Assembly: GCA_012295275.1 (NCBI GenBank)
Contig: CM022673.1
Coordinates: 7,772,811 to 7,832,810, forward strand
Reading direction: 5' to 3'
Length of the DNA stretch: 60,000 bases
Source of the DNA: Chrysomallon squamiferum
Taxonomy: Eukaryota; Mollusca; Gastropoda; Neomphalida; Peltospiridae
Shown here: positions 27,874-41,923 of the stretch, one piece after another
Layout of the letters: every line of letters begins with the position of its first letter
Position numbering within the stretch: the stretch's first letter is position 1
The notes under the pieces: model-generated
Told to the model about the DNA's origin: nothing
Databases searched by the model: none
Seen by the model: the letters and a program-made list of their open reading frames with translations, nothing else
Made by a program: the position numbers and the translations under genes

Positions 27874-29640
27874 TAATTTATTAGTAATATTAGTATTTTT
27901 AATTATTTTTTTTTTTTTTTTTTTTTCATTACAATTTAAATCATGTAATTATAAAAAAAAAATTAATTAGAACATGTTTTGCACGCTTCTTTACGTCACC
28001 GGAAACAAATATTGTTTAGATTGTCTTTTGATCAGGTTTCGCGTAGATTAATTCCTGTTGGCCAGTTCTTTTGCAGAGCTCTGCTTTTCAGGAAGGAAAT
28101 TAATTTCTATAACATTGCTTTATGTTGTCATGTTTCCGCCCCAGTACCTGATTGCCGTTTTCACTTTTTGCGTTCAAATGTCATGTCTATAACAATAGCT
28201 TTGTCATCAAGCTGTTTGTGTTTGTTCTTTGGTGGGTTTTTTGTTTTTTCTTTCTTTCTTTTTAATAATACATTCTGAATTTATCATATTGTTAGTATTG
28301 TCGCGTTAATATGTATATATAATTATAACGTACCGATGTCAGTTTTGTTTATACGTAATTATTTGGTAACAGGAATAAAATATTTCCAAGTTAATATTTT
28401 GTTAGTTTTTTGCGGCTAGTCTTAGATATTAAAAATAATGTTTGACAGTGCAATTGTTCATTTATGTATCATTTCAGTGATGTCATTTTAATAATGACAA
28501 TAACAATAGCGCATATCCCAGCTTTCATATCTTTCTTTCCATTATTATTATTATTATTATTTATTTATTTATTTTTTTTTATTTATTTTTTTTTTTTTTA
28601 CTGCCATCCTTTCTAAGTCTGTCTCGTTTTCTTTCTCGGTTTGTCACGTTCTTTCATTCATTATTTCGTTCTTAAAATGAGTCATCATTTGTTTACAAGT
28701 TATTAAGAACTCTGAGACTACATGACTGTCATGTCTGATATTTTAAATCAACGACGTCGTAATCAGAGGCTGTTATTCAAAAAGGCGTGGGTGTGTCAAG
28801 AAGTTCCCAGGGTCTGCACTGGACATCAATATTTTCTAAAATTTGTTCTTTCGTTAATAACCTCAAGCGGGTTCACCATCGTACTGACACATTCACCGTT
28901 CTGAATGTGACGTTTTCATACGAAAAGTCTGTTTCCTGTAGTTGTTCCTAAAATAAATTATAATTAGTAGACACTGCATTCATATATATATATATAGATA
29001 TAGATACGTAGCTTTTTTTTGCATGAGTAATTGGCGGAAATGCAACAGGAATTTATGGAATCTTTGTGAACTGTTTTATAACACCGTGGCTCCTTAGGAG
29101 CTTACTGTGTTTGAGAAAACTGAAATGAAATGTGGTGAATCCCACGTTCAGTTCTACTGGTTTCCTTATTCGGGCTATTTCTCAATGATTTGCCAAACAG
29201 GTTTATAATCGATATCATGTGCATACATACAAACAAATTTGAGTAAAACACGATCATTTTTTCGTCTTTTCCATTTTTCAAATCTATTTTTTTCCTTACT
29301 TATTTTTTATTTCCTTTTCTTCATCGTCTTGTTGTTTTAAGCTTCTTGGCATTTCTTTGAAATAAGACTCTTACACCTGAAGATTTAAAATTTTCATTTC
29401 CATTCACCTGCCACTATAAACTATTTCCAGTTTCGTGCCTCTTGAAATACGGAAAGAAAAATGGAATGGATGAATGAATGAATATTTAACAACAACCCCC
29501 CCCAGGACGAAAAACATATCGGCTGTTGTATGTCAAACCAAAGGTGAACACAACAAAATGATGATCACTTTATACATAAAAATTCAAAATTTAATTAAAA
29601 CATAGTGTAAAGAGGTGTGCAAGAATAAAAGCAAAGCAAG
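25701..29640. other. Intergenic, microsatellite-rich
   Basis: Holds ATT (25,875-25,957), AATA/AAT (26,349-26,431), AAT (27,086-27,124), CT (27,470-27,532) and TTA (27,828-27,872) arrays, plus T homopolymers near 26,921-26,941 and 27,907-27,926. A perfect TGACGTCA lies at 26,990-26,997. Short open frames are unconvincing. Confidence 0.6.
27470..27532. repeat. CT microsatellite
   Basis: Uninterrupted CT run of about 63 bp. Confidence 0.95.
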
Positions 29641-29650
29641 TTCAATTAAA

Positions 29651-29983
29651 TTAAGATTTATAGTAAAATTCTGTAACTTTCCAAAAAAATTTAAAACAAA
29701 TTCTGGACGACACAAAGATATCTTTCCTTATCTGCTTAAGATAATGCCACTCCACCAAAATGTGGCGTGCTGTCAGCGTAGGCTGACAATGTTCACACCG
29801 AGGTGGGCGATCCCTCTTCGGGGTAAACGCATGGGTGAAATAAATGTGACTGATTCGAGCACGAAACAAGAGAACTGCCAGTCTACCAGAATGAAGACAA
29901 ACCTGAAAATGTGCTTCAGGTTGCATGTGACATTTTCCTATATGCAGTGTCACGTGCATGGAACAATACAGAGAAGTTAACAA
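29651..29983 (-). pseudogene. Decayed non-LTR retrotransposon (LINE) polyprotein fragment
   Basis: Minus-strand frame of 110 codons resembling the C-terminal end of LINE reverse-transcriptase polyproteins. It has the order RARISHIYFTHAF, a KR-DRPPRCEHC stretch, then TARHILVEW. Family members typically read RxRxGHTxLTH...PPxCxxC...KHIL.EC. The cysteine that normally follows HILxE is a tryptophan here, which removes a zinc-ligand-type residue. The reverse transcriptase core is absent upstream, so this is a 5'-truncated, inactive remnant. The remnant is separated by 6 kb from the CERKL exons. Confidence 0.6.
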
Positions 29984-29989
29984 CCTGAA

Positions 29990-31451
29990 ACGACTGGTTT
30001 GTAGACTTGATAAATATACTTTCTTGTCATTGGGGTGATGACAGGTGTTGGTTTTTTTTTTTTTTTTTCTTGTTTTTTATAACACAACCTAAAGACGTTC
30101 GTCTGAAGATTACACAGCGGAAATAAACCAACAGACGATGATGGATTATTAATGAATACAGACTTTATATTTGAGGTAATTATCTTCCTACGATTCTGAC
30201 AGAAATTATATATGAATAAAATAAAAAAATAAAATAATAAAAAAAAAAAAAAAAATACAAACACTAACAGTATTAATAATAATAAGAAGAAGAAAAAGAA
30301 GACAAATTTAGAAGCTGTTAAATGTTAATGACAACATGTTCATAAAATTAACGAAAAGATTTCTCAAAATGGACAGCAAATTGGAAAAGCGATGGAAATA
30401 TTTAACCGTGATTTGCTGCTCAAATCTGATTAATTTGAAAGCTTTTCTTCTTGCTGTTAGTTCAAACACATAGATAATTTTGTGTCTGTTGATAAATATC
30501 ACCGTTGTACCAGACGTTATTTGTAGATATAATGTACGTGTTTGTATGTTAGTACAACGAATTTGATTTAAATAAGCTTTTTTTTTTCCTTCCCTATTTT
30601 CATATTTTTCTTCTTAATCTAAGTTTCTTTTTAATTTTAGAAATATCATGAAAGAAAAGGCATTGCCAGTGATCGCATGATAAATTAATAATCATAATAC
30701 AGATTTTATTTGCTGGCACAATGATATACATATATTTAACGTTTCACGACGAACAATCGAAGAGCATAGCTTGAAACGAGAATGGGAAATGAGTGCACAA
30801 ATGAAACAAGCTCTAAACGATATTCAAGCACGAAGAAAATTATATATAAAACTGCCATTGAAAAACATAATATGCAACCCATAAATCAACTTTTAAAAAT
30901 GCTTTATTATAGCTATTAGTTAAAATGTTAAATGAATGCATTTTTTTGTGTTTCCTTAAATTTGAAATAATGCGTTTATTTTGGGGGTGTTTTTTGTATG
31001 TGGCGGGGTGTTGGTATATTTCACGTCAAGTGCATTTTGAAAACTTGGACAGATTATAAAAAGTATATGAACTGCGAGGTTAAAATCAAGGTTTGCCAAT
31101 ATCTAGCAGTAGTAATAGTAGTAGTAGTTTAGTAAAATTGTTCTATTTCAGAATCAGTGTGTTTCATTCTCTTTCCCTTGTTCTCTACCTTTTCACAATC
31201 ACTTTTTGTTTTTGTTTTTGTTTTTTTGTTGTTGTTTTTTTCTGCTTATAATGCTTGTCGAATTGTCACCTTGATAAAAAGTGTATGGTTTGAGCCTTGA
31301 ACTTAAAAATCCATCGTCTGAAAGCAATCAGAAAGAGACATAGAAGAACATCTGTTACAGTGCGATTCAAATGATAAATATTACTAATGTGTGTCCCGTC
31401 ATTGAATGTTTGACTGACCGGTCGTTGTTCGATTTTGTTTGTTTGTTGTTG

Positions 31452-31482
<31 letters not shown>

Positions 31483-32060
31483 TTTTTTTTTTTTGTCATT
31501 TAAGAATGTGACGACGTTTGTCGAATGTCGTAGAGTGGGTTTGTGTGAGTATGTAAAAGTTCAGAGAAACAGTCTACTAATGAGAACAAGTTGGCGTCAG
31601 ATTATCAGTAACTGTTGTGTTTTTTTTTTCTGTTTATCCCTCTATCTGTCTCTGGCTGTCTCTCTGACTGTTAACTCTCGCAAAATTATGTTCGATATCT
31701 AGTCAAACTGATTTGTTCACAAATAAATAATGACTCAGTGATATCTCCGAAATATTCTATAGTATTTGATGTATTTCAAAACTGCCCCTGCAGAATTAAT
31801 ATCCTCGCAGTTTATTATCATGAACATAAACAAAAAACTATTTAACATAAAAAATAAAATAAAAACAAACAAACAAATAATAAATAAATAAATAAATAAA
31901 TAAAATTTTAAAATAGTAGGCGTCCAACCAAGAATTACAATGTGCCATATTCAATATGGATGAAACAAAAAATATAGCCATAAATACAGCTTTAAAGAAA
32001 ATCAATGTCAATGGTAAATTTTTTTTTTTTTTTTTTTTTTTTGCAGATATACCTAATTCT
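29990..32060. other. Intergenic, no gene seen
   Basis: AT-rich with A/T homopolymers, a TTTA array at 31,452-31,482 and an AATA array at 31,876-31,902. CpG dinucleotides are frequent up to about 31,925 and then nearly vanish. Confidence 0.55.
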
Positions 32061-35000
32061 GACAAAGTTTATATATTTTTTTTCTTTGACTAGACTGTTT
32101 TTTGTATGTCAAGGTAAAAGCTAGTGACTAGCAATGTGGTTTAAAAGAAATTTTAAAATAAGTCATAAGAAATTTTTTTATTTATGCATATCAAATTAGG
32201 AACTGAAAAAAAAGTTCTATTTTCATGTAAATATGTGGGTGTTATTCCCAAGGGGTTGATTTTTTATTAATTAGATTGTTTAAAACTAAATAATTAGATT
32301 CAGATTTGAACTTCAGTACCTCAGTAAATGTTTTAATTTATCATATAGTATAAATTATAAAAATAAAAGCTTAAGATTCTAAAAGCACATATTAGACTAA
32401 CTATAAATGGTTTTATAAAATTGTGTTAACGGAGATAAATATCATTAGATTGTTAGAGAAATTAACTGGTTTTATATGCCTCCTTGTTATTTCTTTGCAT
32501 TAATATGGTTACAAAAAATACCTTTAAAAATGAAATGAACAGAATTTTTTCACACACATGTACACACCGAGTATTAAAATCTTACAAAGCAATATTTTCA
32601 TTTTATGATCATAGACCTGATGTAATGTAGTTATTTCTTTGCTGCTTAAAAATCATTTCTAAGAAAACAATCTTTTTAAACTCTACTGAACCAAATATTT
32701 TTTCATCCCTAATTATGAACATTTAATTACAAATTGACAATATAAAGAAATATAAACTGATAATTTTGAGTTAACAAAATTCCAAACCATCTAAAAAAAA
32801 AAAAAAAAAAACAGTGAAGTTTCAAAAACATTTATTTTGTTGCTTTACACTGATAATTGCACTCAATACACAAAAATATATTAAACATTTGTACAGAATA
32901 TGTTCTGAAAATAATATTAAAAAGAAATCATGACTTCTTTTAAAATATATATGCAAACATTTGTGTTTAAAAAAAATTTCAAGGAACCAGCAGTAATATT
33001 AGTAATAACAATGATAATTATAAAATAAATTTCTGTGTATGTGATGCATTTATGAATATATTTTTAAAAAATGCATTGAAGGCATTTAACTAAATTAATT
33101 TTGACTCTACTTCATTGCTGTGGATGTGTTGTGAGGATTAGTGGTTAGTGAATTATTACAAACATACATTTATTTAAAACATTTTTTTATAAACTTACTT
33201 GATTGCTTGACTGTTTCAAAAACCTTGTTTTTCTACATTAAAAATACTGCACAAATGCTATCTACATACCAGCATATCTGTTAAACAGACCAATTAACAG
33301 TTAACTGAAAAATATATACAATGTATATATTAAAAAGGAATAAAAAATAAAATATGTTTAACACACGTATGTATGTATGTATGTATGTATGTATGTGTGT
33401 GTGTTGCATACATAAACACATATCTATATATTTTTAAAGAAACCCTGAAATGAAATCTGAAAAACAAACAACAACAAAATAAATATATGAATAAATTAAA
33501 TAAATAAACAAACTGTTAAGAATAATATACCTAAAGTTTTAACAATTTTAATCAATGCCCAGAATTCCAAGGAGAAGTCAAATTAGTATCCACGGGTGGC
33601 ATATCTGAATATTCTACTAACTGCACTTTGCTACAAATTACCAATACCTATGTTTTGACATTCGTTTTAAAACTGTTACGTACTGAATTAAACTAATAAA
33701 ATACAAGATTTACAACCTTAATCATAGTGGATTGCTAGATCTGTCTCCACCTTACAACCAGTACTAATTGAACTAAAAGCAATTTATTATTTTTTTATTT
33801 TGTCAACAACCCAAAACAATTTTGATTTTGAATACTTTTGTACATACACTTTTATAGTGTACATCATGACTGAACATAAAATTACAGTATCAAAATGTAA
33901 ACTTCCATGCTATTATTAAAATATCAGATATATCAATTCTCTTAAACTGACAAAATAAAATATATATTTGATATATATTAGTTAAAACAAAAAAGAAAAT
34001 GTAAAATTAACAAAACAATTGGACGGATTTGAAAAATCACAGTTTAAAAAAAATACTAAACAACTTTTATTGTAAAATAAAATAATGTTTGTATTTACAG
34101 TAACAATAAAATACTAAAACATTTTGCAGTAGACCACATGTAAAATGTAACAAGTTTGTTTCACAAACACACATGCATATTTTTATATATACATACACAT
34201 ATTTTATTTTTGCACCTGGTGCTACTGCTGTAAACAACCTTTGTTTGTTTGTTCATTTTATGGACAACAGAATATTTTGTCTTGATAATTTTACATATAT
34301 GTAAATATTGATGTTTGTGTTGTGGATGCATGTACATGTGCATGTGTGTGCATGTGTAGATGTTTGTATCTGTGATATCTGTGTTTGTTTACATGTATGC
34401 GATTATGAAACTGTATTTTTGTGTCTGTTTCACATTCTGAATGTTTTTATGTTTTTGTGTTTCAAACTCATAATATATTTTAGTCTAACATTATGAAAAA
34501 GACAAATTAATTCAACCATATTACAGTCTAAAAAATAATAAAAGTCTAATGTAATCATCAAATACAAAACTTTAACACACCATAACAAAGCATACAATCA
34601 ATATAACATTAAACTGGAATACAAGTCTGCCTTTAGGTAAAATGGAGACTATTGGAGGACGGAACAAAATCTTACCCCACAGGAATGCTTATTTAATCAC
34701 CCTGATGTGTGACTGGAGAAGCAAGCTATCATGTCTCCTACCAAGCCATATCATGTAATATATTGAATAACATGACAGGAATGTCTACTACCTAGCTATA
34801 TATCTCAAGGCACCAGGTCAAATTTATTGATTAAGACCTCTGATGATTTGACAACAAGCTAAGCCTTTTTCAGTGCTATCCATGTAATGCCTACTGATAC
34901 ATTACAGGCCTTTCTGTAAAAAAACTACCTAAATTAATATTGTTTTTATGACTATGAAGGCCCAATTTCTACTACAAAGTGCATATATAAAGCTGTATGA

Positions 35001-35950
35001 TATATGAAAGGATTAACAAGTGTGCTTGTCCCAAAATACTACCTATATAAAATACTGCCTGTTTTTTTTAAATGTTTAACAAGCCAAGCATTTTTTTTTT
35101 AATAATGATTCCCTTTATGATCTTACAAGTTCACAACCAAATTATGGTACTAGATTTATCCATACAAAGCTATGGAATGTAATATAAATTGAATAATGTA
35201 GACTTGTAATGGAATACAACTAAATTTCCTACCAAACTCCTTATTTGTTCAGAAACAAAATGTTGTACAGGATTGCCTAAACAGTAAAAAAGATATTACA
35301 TATGTCATGAGTAATCTGGTCTGGTATATAAATAACCTTAATATTTTAAGGTGTATTTAGGTCTTCAGTTAAACATTGTTAGATTCTGTATTAAAAACTA
35401 CAGATAGTCATCTTTGTGTATTGTACCCATATTATATAAAAATTATAACACAAACACAAACACACAAATGCGTACAACTAAACTCCCCCAATATAAAATA
35501 AATATAAATATATTGTTTTTATATATTTTAAAATTTCAAAACATTATACATTAATACATAGCTAATAACAAAAACAAAAATAGAATAAAAGATTAAATGT
35601 GAACATTTAATAACATAAGTATTTAATTTATATCTTTCGTAAACTGATAAATATTCTTAATTATCTAGTTCATAAATCACAACTAGATAAAAATACTGAT
35701 TATTTTTATTATTACATCGTAACTAGATAAAAATATTGACTATTTTATTATTAAATCATAACTAGATAAAAATATAGACTATTTTAATTTGATCTAATTT
35801 ATAATAAAACTTAATTTAATAAAAGACATAGACTGTATTAATGTTTATTGACATAACTTGCAACTAGATCAAAAGCTTTTAATAAGCACCAAAAACAAAA
35901 TATTTGATGACAAGATCATGGTAAGATCTTGGCAAGATACTGGCAAGGTA

Positions 35951-35986
<36 letters not shown>

Positions 35987-36146
35987 TCTGTAGTGGTGGT
36001 GATAGTGTTTCAGTGTTGGGGAATGTGATGGTAATACATAAAATAAAGTTAACATGAAAACAATGCAGGCACTAGGTAATGCAAATAATGCTGAAACAAA
36101 CTGGTCACTTGCTGCTGTCTGTGAAGAGTTTTTCTGCTAGATACTT
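32060..36146 (-). other. Probable CERKL 3' UTR or downstream transcribed region
   Basis: About 4 kb immediately after the CERKL stop codon, with no coding potential, few microsatellites and almost no CpG, matching the texture of the CERKL introns rather than the intergenic DNA further left. Several TTTATT (AATAAA on the minus strand) are possible polyadenylation signals, for example near 35,843 and 32,179. The true 3' end is not determined. A TATG run (33,367-33,400) and a GAT array (35,951-35,987) are included. Confidence 0.4.
35681..35800. repeat. Three 39-40 bp tandem repeats
   Basis: Copies begin at 35,681, 35,721 and 35,760 with AACTAGATAAAAATA and continue with TGAYTATTTTTATTATTA-like sequence. 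They lie downstream of the CERKL stop. Confidence 0.85.
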
Positions 36147-36315
36147 TCACTTGACAAATGGCAGACAGGTGAAATTCACATCTTTAGTTTCAGCTTCTGG
36201 GGAAACCCCCTGACCACAAATCTGTATCAGTCCATGGAAAATTCTAAAAAAAACCCAACAACATATATATAAAGAAAAATATATTTTATAAAATGTGATA
36301 ATAATAAAATATAAA

Positions 36316-36357
<42 letters not shown>

Positions 36358-36815
36358 GGATAAACAAAAAATAAAAGATTATGATGATATTAAACACATA
36401 CAGACTGTCTTTGAATAGGAGTTTTCTTTCATTTTCACTATTCCAAATTGTCGAATCTTTTACCAAATAAATTCAACATAACATAACTGGAAATAATAGT
36501 GATTAAGTATGACAAATAAATATTACGTCAATGTATTTATAAACAAAGGTTTCTAAGAAAAACACATAACAATAATAATAATAAACTTAGCTTTTTCACC
36601 TGAGTAAAAACTTACTTGAAACTGAGTTCTTTTTCCTTGGACAGTTCGTTGTCTATGCTCCATGATGAAAACATCCGAGCCTCTTCTTTAGCCTTGGCTC
36701 TCTCTTCTTTCTTTCTCTGGTGTTTCTTCCTTCTCGCTATTTCCTGATCAGTGAAAGTGGGTCGGTACTGAGGACCCACCAGTTTGTTTGGTGGGAAAAC
36801 AGGTTCAGAGATTGT
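36147..36815 (-). other. CERKL: CERKL C-terminal exons 12-13
   Basis: Exon 12 (36,815-36,616) carries a basic RRKKHQRKKEERAKAKEEA helix and then SSWSIDNEL. It would stop immediately after the exon (SFK then TAA), but a consensus donor (GTAAGT) overlaps that stop. Splicing to the acceptor at 36,245-36,244 gives KIFHGLIQICGQGVSPE and a TGA at 36,149-36,147. The spliced version matches the family: W-[NS]-[VI]-D-x-[DE]-L followed by a strand and LI-x-[LI]-x-G-x-G. Confidence 0.8.
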
Positions 36816-38346
36816 CTTGAAAAGATAAATTACACATATTTATTATAGGAATTTTAACTTGTCAAAATTAATTCATTTATTAATTTTGAGAAGACTACAG
36901 TGATCAGTGGCAAAACTTACGTTGATTTGAGGTAAAATTCAATGCATTAAATAAGTCAAATAATGATTTTATTTACTTTTTCCATACTGTCTGTTATAAA
37001 CAGATCAATGAATCTTCTGCAAAGGATTGATCCTGCATGCTATCTTTTCTCAAAGACTTTATTCTACTAATAATACTACCTTCTAAAACTAGGAATCAAC
37101 CCCTAAAATTTATAAATTTATATTACATTCCTCCCATAAAAAATAATAAAATAAAATAAATAAATTTAAAAATAGATTTCAGTAAATAACTATTTTGAAA
37201 ATTAACTGATCCCAATACCTTTGCCTTTGCATCTCCTGCTGACTTTATGCCATTGACAGCATCATCATCATCATCATCATAGTTGTCATCATCATCTGAA
37301 GCACTGAGTCCATTCAAAGCCAAGGTGCTGTCGGCACGCTCTCTCACAGACTGTGAAGATGATGAGCAGCTGCTCACTTCCTCAAGGTCAAGGACCTCCA
37401 CACCTTTGAGTTGCTGACTCACTCGTCTTTTCACTTTTGTCATCTCGTAATCTATTTCGCTGTAGTCATGATCTTTGTAATTCCAACTGATTGGGACGCG
37501 AGGTCGAAAGCGAACTTCTTTAACTCTGTGCACTTCGACAAACGGAAAGTCAAACTGAAACAAATTTTAAAATCTTTAGCTGTGAATTAGATACAGATTT
37601 GAGATTTCTGTAGCTGTTAATTTAGATAGAGATGCAAGTTGTCACCACTTTTGTGTATTAATGAGAACAAAAATGTAAAATTATTAAGTAACATTAGCCT
37701 TTTAACAAACAAAATTTATCAGGAAACAATTAACAGCTGTGTCAATAAATTTATCAACTTATTTCATTCTGTTTATAATTAAATTGTTATCAAAATTGTT
37801 GTATTATGCTAAAGACTGTTAAATAACTAGGTTTAGTTATTTAACAAACGAATACAAAAATATTTTAATACTTCTCTATACTGGATAACACCTGTTCCCC
37901 AGTGCACAAATGTACACACAAGGAAAACCAAAAAAGAATTTTATTTTTAATTTGAACCTTTGATGTGATGCCAAACAATATACTAACTCCTGATTTATGA
38001 AATTGTCTGTCATAATATTTAACAATAACAAAATAATAATAATAATAAATAAAACAACAATGCCAAAACCCCACACCCACAACATATACAAACCTGGTTC
38101 TTTGCATTCCCATGTCTCCTCAAATAACGAACAAAATCTTTTCTATCTGCGTTGTGGACAAGCACCAAGTCTAGATGTCCATCTGAGAGGTGGGTGTTTG
38201 GACTTAGGCCCCTGGGACAAAGATGGCTGAGTCCAGGTATGGAAAAGACACCCACATTATAGAAACTTCCTTTACAGTTCTTCCAAGGGCTGTCATTTGT
38301 CAAATCTTTAAAAGATTAAATTTAAATATTTTTAAATATTAAGAAA

Positions 38347-38408
<62 letters not shown>

Positions 38409-40459
38409 CAACAATAATAATACTAATAATAAGTAGAACATTTTTAATTTAATAATTTTTGTTGTGTGTATATGTGTTGACAATACAAATAATAAAACTA
38501 AATTAATAGTTGTATAAAAAAAAAATTCATATATTTTCAGCAATATAAATCAATCAGTTTCATTTCATTTTTAATAATATAAAGCTCATTATTTAATTTA
38601 TTTTTGTCTGAATATTGTAACAACATAAATATTACTGAATTAAAAGTTTTAAATATAAACATTACATCCTGTCTTCTTTCTAATTTTCTTAGTAGTGAAG
38701 AGTGTATGTATGTATGTATACCTTCTCACATACAGACAATTCAAAGTCAACAATGTATTTATTTATCACAAATTATATAAGTTAAATATTCAAGGACATA
38801 ACATTTTAAAAGAAATATTTCAAAACACTGTCACACAGAATACAACTTTGATGGGGTTTTTAGTGTTGTTTTTTTTTTTTTTGAAATATATCACTTTAAA
38901 TTTCATTATACAGGAGCACTTAGTGAAGATCATATAAATAGTTAATAATCACTTTAATTTTTCTTTTAAATAATTAAGCATGTTTTGTTTGTGGAGAATA
39001 ATTAAAAAAATATTAATACATCACTCAAGTTTTCCTTTTAAATAATTAAACGTAACTGCCTTACACAGAAACTTTTGAAATGTTAATAAATAAATCACAT
39101 TTTCTCTTTAAATAATTAATCGTGACTTATAAAGTTATATTTAGGCCTCACCTATAATAGAACTGCTTGAACCCGACACAGCTAATGGATCTAGTTCTTC
39201 AACAAGGTCGCTTGTAATGAGACTACTTTCATTCTGATTCTCAGCCCAGCAGATATTACACCTGTAATCAGAAATGAGCCAGCTATTTACCAAATGACAA
39301 AACAAAAATAAACTGGACCTCCAGCTGAGAATTATATTTCTCTTGTAGTAAATGAAAACAGACTTGAAACTATGTTATATCTTTTAATAAAAATTTATAT
39401 ATGTGAATGTCAAACATTAATGTAAAAAACACACAATTTATTTAAATCATGTTTAACATATCTACACATTTCTTTGACATTTGTATTATGATCAGAAAAA
39501 TCTTGTATTTAGTAACCTTGTTAAAGAGAACCTGTTTTGTACAAAAAATTACGTAATTACATTTTATATATGTCTGAGTCATAATACAGAGTGACTGGCT
39601 TTATTTATTTATCCTATAGGGTGTTATGAGAATATCATTAAAATTTCTGAAAGAAAATCCAAGTACATGAGAAAGAAAGGAAAGAGTAGCCCATTTTTCT
39701 ATGCAGCTTGGTATATTATTTACATATTTTATTTGTAAAGATTAGTCCTAACAAGATAAAATAATAAACTGAAAGAGTATGAAATACATATGGATATTTT
39801 TTCTTCTTAGAAAACAAGCCATAGTATAATGAACAACAGCAACACTAAGCAAAAATAATAATAAATAAATAAAAAATAAAAAAGCAAAAATAATAACAAT
39901 AACAATAACAATAATAATAATAATGCTTTAAAAATATAAAAATGACTCTCAATCCTTGGAACCGGTTCATCATGTTATGGGTGTTTTTAAACAATTACCT
40001 CTGCAACTAATTATTTTATTTCTTAACCACTTACCCTGTTTGACAAGGTGTGTTGAAAATGGGTGAAATGATAGATGGGGCTGGAATGTACTCCACAACA
40101 CATTCATATGATCTGTGAAAGAAACATAATATATTAATGATTTATTCAAAATCTGAGAGAGTATTTACAATCAAACTGTCAGCATACATAAAATATTTGT
40201 TAGCAAACACTTACAAGAGAATCCAGATGGTTTAAGTTTTAAGCCTGGTCTAATAAATGGATTGTACAAGACTGAAATTATAGTTATCAATAAATCTTTC
40301 GTTTGTTTGTTTTTGGCTGGTTTTTTTTTATTTTGTGTTTACTCAGTTTCTCCTGTAGTAAAAGTGTTTTATCTAAGTTAAAAATAAAATTAAATGAAAT
40401 AATATAATAAATAAAAACAAAATATAATACACACACACATCACAAGAAAAAAAACGATA

Positions 40460-40510
<51 letters not shown>

Positions 40511-40986
40511 AAAAAAAAAAAAAAAAAAATAAAAAATAAATAAAAAAAAAAAAAAAATCAATCAATCAAAATGAAATAAAAATAAAATAAATTTTTTTTT
40601 TTATTAAATCTAGCCAAAACAGTAATTAAAGAAGTAAGTTCTAAAACACAAAAAAAAATATAAATTATAGTATATAAAAATACCTCAGTTTTGCTTTAGT
40701 TAAGGCTTTAATGAAAGCCACGTCTATTTTTGTTGAACCTAAAGCTTGGTATCGACCCATAAATGACAAAACATTAGAGGCAAATCCATACTGACAGATG
40801 AACGCCCACTGCAGAAACTTACTTTCATTACAAACAGAACATATATCCACACTGACACTGTGACCTGTGAAAAAAATAAATAAATATTATGATAAGCATA
40901 CAAATTACAAATAGAAAGTGAACAAATGGAACATATAAAATTTAAAAAATGTAAACACACACATATATGCAAAAAAGAACACCTGT

Positions 40987-41028
<42 letters not shown>

Positions 41029-41892
41029 CGTACCATAAATGATATGTAATGCAGCTGTCACAGGATCATCACATCCCATTGTGGAGTGTACAATGTGATT
41101 TGTATCACCTGCAAAGTAAAATTGATTAAAAGATTAATTAAAAAATATCAAAAATGAAATATATGTGATGATAATAATAATAATAATATTAATAACACAC
41201 ATATAATTATAATCTAAGAAACAGAATATGTACTAGTATTTAGACTTGAATAATAAATTACCATCAAGATTAATTATCAAATGGAAGTTAGAAATCCTTT
41301 CAGTAATGACATAAAAGTCATAAAAGTTTGAACAAGCAAAGTCTGGAAGCTGACTTTAAAATAACTTACAATTTTTATTACTTTCAAGCAAATGTATTTG
41401 TGAATATGTATATATTTGTTATGAAAAACCAAGTACAAATGACCATAAAATCTTAAATTGGCATGTCTAAAGTTTGCATATATTTTCTTGGTTTTTTAAA
41501 CTTTTTACATATTTTCAAAAAAAAAATAACGATATTTTGATTATTTTAATCAGTAAATTACACAACACTGAATCCTATATTTAAATTTGGCAAATAATAT
41601 AATAATTCCTAAAGGCAATGGAGCTTTCACTGGAGAGAGACCAGATTTTTAGTTCAATGTCAGATTCCTTCTGTGATTATTTTAATCTTTAACAAAGCAT
41701 CAGCCACTTTACCTTTAGCAATGTACCATCACCACCAATTTTAGTTCAACAATCCTTCAGTGCCCTCTTTAAGGAAATAAGTAAAATATGTTAGAAATAA
41801 ATTAATAATAAATCAATAAATAAGGAAAATGTTAAAATATGTTAGAAATAAATTAATAATATAACAGATATACAAATACATACCCACCCACC

Positions 41893-41923
<31 letters not shown>

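Noticed and set aside
41713-41762. GGDG-coding string as the missing CERKL exon
   Set aside because: The frame has a stop four codons upstream with no acceptor between, the phase does not fit the next exon, and the sequence after GGDG does not resemble the family.
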